A DNA stretch of 17,867 bases from contig JAGKVC010000055.1 of the NCBI GenBank assembly GCA_021152595.1, forward strand, positions 1 through 17,867. Reading direction: 5' to 3'. This DNA is from Clostridia bacterium (GTDB lineage Bacteria; Bacillota; Clostridia; Oscillospirales; Ruminococcaceae). The translations under genes and the position numbers were made by a program. Shown in pieces: positions 15,471 to 17,867 of this stretch; the stretch's first letter is position 1; every line of letters begins with the position of its first letter. The notes beneath the pieces were generated by a model. That model ran no database searches, had not been told where the DNA came from, and worked only from the letters and a program-made list of their open reading frames with translations.

Positions 15471-15529
15471 CTTTTTGTGCATACATGTGTACGTGTGCCG
15501 CGTACAGCAAGCAAACACCTTTCTGCCAG

Positions 15530-17041
15530 TCACGAAACCGGAATCAGTGCATCCCATGTGACCGTTTTGCCGGAAAGCTGCGCGGTATAGTACCGCAGAA
15601 TCAACTGCGCATCAGCGATATCTATGCAGGCATCGCCGTTCGTATCGGCAGCGGCTTTCTGTCGGCCGGTCAGCGCCGGTTCCCTGCCGGAAAGGGTGCG
15701 GACATAGGCTTGCAGCGTGATCTGTGCATCATCCGCGCCGATTTTCCCGTCGCCGCTGAGATCGCCGCGGACAGGAGCAGGTGCATCGCCCAGCGATTCG
15801 AACGCATACCCGTATTTCTCCGCATATTTCTGTGCCTCCGAACCGGTATAGCCTGCAATCACGCCCGAAAAGCCGCCGTCCATCTGATCGCTGACCGTCG
15901 TCGGCGTATCAAAGAGCTTGCAGTCCGGATTCAGAACCGTGAGCCTTTGCAGTCCCTCGCATTTCCAGAATGCCTCATTGCCGATCTGCTGCACCGCTGC
16001 CGGTACAGTAATCTCTGTCAGACGGTTGCAGAAGCTGAATGCACACTCCGGAATCACAGTCAGCGTTTCCGGCAGAACCGGCGATTCCAGCTCGGCGCAG
16101 CAGTTGAATGAATTATCACCGATCTCTTTCAGATTCTGCGGCAATACACATTTCAGCAGGCTGTAGCAGTTGAAAAATGCCCATTCTCCGATGCTTGTCA
16201 CGGTCTCCGGCAGCGTAACCTCTGTCAGCGCATAACAGCCGTAAAACGCCCGCGGCGGAATCTCCATGACACCGGCAGGAATCTCAAGCGATTGCAGCGC
16301 TTTGCAGGAAGCGAATGCCATTTCCCCAATGGTCCGGAGATTTGTCGGAAGCGTAATGCTTTGCATGCTCACACAGTCGAAGAATGCACTCGCTCCGATT
16401 TCTGTCACCTGATCCGGAATGACAACGGATTCCAGATTTTCGCAGTTTGAAAACGCAAAGTTTCCGATATCGCGCACGCTTTCCGGAATTGTGACCGTTT
16501 TCATGCTGCTGCAGCGAAACGCACCGCCGCCGACAACACGCACATCATCCGGAATGGTGATATGCTCCTGATCGTATATGTACTGTGCATCAAGCAGAAC
16601 ATGCTGCACAATGACCATACTGGATTCTTTTCTCATAGCATCCAGCCAGCGCGTTTCTGAAAACGCATGATCCCCGACGCGCACAATGCTTTCCGGCAGC
16701 GTAACGCTTTTCAGCGACAGGCAGAAGGTAAAGCCGTTATTGCCGATCTCCTTTACGCCTTCCGGGATCATGACGGATTCCAGCCTGCTATTAGCAAATG
16801 CATACGCGCCGATCCGCGTGACAGGCTTTCCGCCGATCTCCGCTGGAATCTCAAGCTCCTTCGGCAGATCAGCAGTGTATCCGGTGATCGTGATTTCGCC
16901 GTCTGCTTCTTCATATTTCATGCCGTCCATGACATTTGCCTCCGCTGCGCAGACAATATTCTGCACCGGAAGCACATTCCCTGCGCCGCTGAAAAGGAAC
17001 ACCGCCGCAGCGGCAAATGCTGTCTTCTGTAATGCGTTCAT
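15530..17041 (-). CDS. Secreted BspA-like leucine-rich-repeat protein with type I dockerin
   Basis: Exported protein of 503 aa. A signal peptide covers about residues 1-35 (cleavage near CAAEA/NV). About 12 LRR_5 repeats of roughly 23 residues follow (about 60-385), each with IPxxVxxIGxxAFxxC-like spacing. An insertion around RWLDAMRKES...VLLDAQ interrupts them, as is common in this family. A type I dockerin ends the protein (about 425-490): first calcium loop GDLSGDGKIGADD (426-438), second DTNGDACIDIADA (466-478). The dockerin implies docking to a cohesin on a cellulosome-like scaffold or other surface protein. The LRR part probably binds protein or glycan. No enzyme domain is present. The start is ATG 17041 with GAGGG 6 nt upstream; the frame extends upstream to 17125 without a better site. 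Confidence 0.92.
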   Translation of the reverse strand: MNALQKTAFAAAAVFLFSGAGNVLPVQNIVCAAEANVMDGMKYEEADGEITITGYTADLPKELEIPAEIGGKPVTRIGAYAFANSRLESVMIPEGVKEIGNNGFTFCLSLKSVTLPESIVRVGDHAFSETRWLDAMRKESSMVIVQHVLLDAQYIYDQEHITIPDDVRVVGGGAFRCSSMKTVTIPESVRDIGNFAFSNCENLESVVIPDQVTEIGASAFFDCVSMQSITLPTNLRTIGEMAFASCKALQSLEIPAGVMEIPPRAFYGCYALTEVTLPETVTSIGEWAFFNCYSLLKCVLPQNLKEIGDNSFNCCAELESPVLPETLTVIPECAFSFCNRLTEITVPAAVQQIGNEAFWKCEGLQRLTVLNPDCKLFDTPTTVSDQMDGGFSGVIAGYTGSEAQKYAEKYGYAFESLGDAPAPVRGDLSGDGKIGADDAQITLQAYVRTLSGREPALTGRQKAAADTNGDACIDIADAQLILRYYTAQLSGKTVTWDALIPVS

Positions 17042-17072
17042 CAGAATCCCTCTTTTCATTTTATATGACTCC

Positions 17073-17088
17073 GGCGGAATATTCCGCC
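17073..17088. promoter_or_regulatory. Perfect 16-bp palindrome before the LRR gene
   Basis: GGCGGAATATTCCGCC is fully self-complementary and centred about 40 nt before the start codon of the LRR/dockerin gene. A TATAAA-like string (near 17060) lies between it and the ATG. It could be an operator or a leader hairpin; no known regulator motif was recognised. Confidence 0.4.
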
Positions 17089-17105
17089 TTACAACATAAA
17101 CAATC

Positions 17106-17123
17106 GGGACGCGGTTTTGTCCC
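17106..17123 (-). terminator. Weak terminator candidate after dtd
   Basis: GGGAC and GTCCC form a 5-bp stem with an 8-nt loop just beyond the dtd stop, followed on the - strand by GATTGTTTAT. The T-run is poor, so read-through into the LRR gene is possible. Confidence 0.3.
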
Positions 17124-17128
17124 ACATA

Positions 17129-17596
17129 TTACGAGGATTTCCGCGGCTTATTGAGATCGTCGGTATCGAGCATCACGGTGAACGGGCCGTCATTGTGCAG
17201 TGCAACATCCATATGCGCACCGAACACGCCGCATTCCACCTGCGGGATCACCGCGCGGCATTTTTCCAGAAACAGCTCATAGAGCCGGTTCGCCTCATCG
17301 GGCTTTGCCGCATGCGAAAAGCTCGGGCGCGTTCCCTTGCGGCAGTCCGCGCAGAGCGTAAACTGCGAGATAATCAGCAGTGCGCCGCCGACATCCTGAA
17401 TGCTGCAATTTGTCTTATCATCGGAATCCGCGAAGATCCGCAGCTTCAGCAGCTTCTCTGTCAGCTGCGTGACCTCCTGCTCCGTATCGGTTTCCGTCAC
17501 GCCGAGCAGCACGAGCAGTCCTTTCCCGATCGCGCCGACCGTCTTTCCCTCCACTGTGACGGATGCCTCCGTCACACGCTGAATCAATGCACGCAT
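17129..17596 (-). CDS. dtd: D-aminoacyl-tRNA deacylase
   Basis: Cytoplasmic proofreading enzyme of 155 aa, the usual Dtd length. It removes D-amino acids (and glycine mischarged on tRNA-Ala) from tRNA. The signature SQFTL (77-81) and the C-terminal NDGPFT (135-140) with the Gly-cis-Pro pair G137-P138 are present, as are the MRALIQRVTEASV start and the QDVGG segment. The stretch before QDVGG reads KTNCSI, where KMNLSV-like is more usual, which is a mild variation. The start is ATG 17596 with AAAGGAAG 7 nt upstream; the frame extends to 17791, but that part crosses hairpins and has no conserved sequence. It is separated from the LRR gene by 87 nt. No promoter was recognised upstream. Confidence 0.95.
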   Translation of the reverse strand: MRALIQRVTEASVTVEGKTVGAIGKGLLVLLGVTETDTEQEVTQLTEKLLKLRIFADSDDKTNCSIQDVGGALLIISQFTLCADCRKGTRPSFSHAAKPDEANRLYELFLEKCRAVIPQVECGVFGAHMDVALHNDGPFTVMLDTDDLNKPRKSS

Positions 17597-17639
17597 ATAA
17601 TCTTCCTTTCCGCTCATGGAGCGCTGATTGAATTGGAGA

Positions 17640-17672
17640 AAGCCGCTCCCATTTCGTGAATCGGAACGGCTT
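17640..17672. terminator. GCCG-type hairpin upstream of dtd
   Basis: AAGCCG and CGGCTT, with TCC/GGA after a C/A mismatch, form a stem around a 13-nt loop. On the - strand TTTCT follows. It resembles the terminators at 4558 and 13900 and probably ends transcription of a gene beyond the window before dtd, or forms part of the dtd leader. Confidence 0.45.
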
Positions 17673-17703
17673 ACTCTTATCCACTTATAAACATGGGAGT
17701 TCA

Positions 17704-17718
17704 GAGGGATCATCCCTC
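17704..17718. repeat. Short palindrome GAGGGAT-c-ATCCCTC
   Basis: Seven base pairs around a single central base, within a G/C-rich stretch of no coding appearance. It precedes the hairpin series at the window edge and may belong to the same repeat element. Confidence 0.4.
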
Positions 17719-17768
17719 CGGCGGGGTATGGGGCGGACAATGCTAACAACTTAATGTGTTGCGTTTCC

Positions 17769-17856
17769 AAGTGAATTGCGCTGCAATTCACTTAGGGGCG
17801 CCCTCTATCGCAGGGCGCCCCTCTCCGAAAAACGATCCACCGGATCGTTTTATCGG
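17769..17856. repeat. Three consecutive hairpins
   Basis: Hairpin one: AAGTGAATTGC / GCAATTCACTT (17769-17779, 17783-17793), 11 perfect pairs, loop GCT. Hairpin two begins at the next base: AGGGGCGCCCT / AGGGCGCCCCT (17794-17804, 17812-17822), 11 perfect pairs, 7-nt loop. Hairpin three: AAAACGATCC / GGATCGTTTT (17829-17838, 17842-17851), 10 perfect pairs, loop ACC, lengthened by CCGA/TCGG past a bulged A. No gene overlaps it. It is probably the edge of an intergenic repeat or mobile element, or a structured leader; the window ends 11 nt later. Confidence 0.8.
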
Positions 17857-17867
17857 ATTCACCCCTG

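Noticed and set aside
17597..17791. 65-residue N-terminal extension of Dtd
   Set aside because: The extension crosses repeats and hairpins and has no conservation expected for Dtd; ATG 17596 has a good ribosome site and gives the usual length.

Overview
The window looks like chromosome from a gut or rumen Firmicute of the Ruminococcus / Oscillospiraceae type. Three things point that way: GC-rich genes with A/T-rich promoters and strong AGGAGG-like ribosome sites, a secreted leucine-rich-repeat protein ending in a type I dockerin, and intrinsic terminators built on GCCGC...GCGGC stems. The assignment to this group is inference; no rRNA or other taxonomic marker is present.

Layout. Positions 46-3786 (+ strand) form one envelope-stress operon: OmpR-type response regulator, HAMP histidine kinase, membrane-anchored HtrA/DegP protease, then a terminator. 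Positions 3787-4601 are a gene-free convergent junction. It holds a nested inverted-repeat element (4063-4457) in which two 97-bp arms, about 90% alike, face each other and each arm is itself an imperfect palindrome. From 4602 to the end every gene is on the - strand. First come two cyclic-di-GMP genes: a GGDEF diguanylate cyclase (6388-7752, with its own promoter), followed by an EAL phosphodiesterase with a degenerate GGDEF domain (4602-6290). Next is a cluster read from 13695 down to 7940: a YtrA-type GntR repressor, an ABC ATPase, two related permeases, a secreted/membrane beta-lactamase-fold serine hydrolase, and a membrane-anchored S33-type peptidase. The cluster starts at a near-consensus promoter whose -10 box lies inside a perfect 14-bp inverted repeat. 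Further on are aspartokinase (14001-15365), the dockerin-bearing LRR protein (15530-17041) and D-aminoacyl-tRNA deacylase (17129-17596). The last 100 bases hold three consecutive hairpins.

How the genes may work together. The two-component system probably controls HtrA in response to envelope damage. The GntR/ABC cluster resembles antibiotic- or peptide-responsive ABC systems of the YtrA/YtrB kind, here joined to two extracytoplasmic serine hydrolases, which suggests an envelope peptide-handling or cell-wall-stress module. The cyclase/phosphodiesterase pair can set c-di-GMP levels. Aspartokinase and Dtd are housekeeping genes.

No rRNA, tRNA, CRISPR array, transposase or phage gene was seen. 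The least explained parts are the nested palindromic element at 4063-4457, the hairpin series at 17769-17856, and the gene content of the GntR/ABC/serine-hydrolase cluster.
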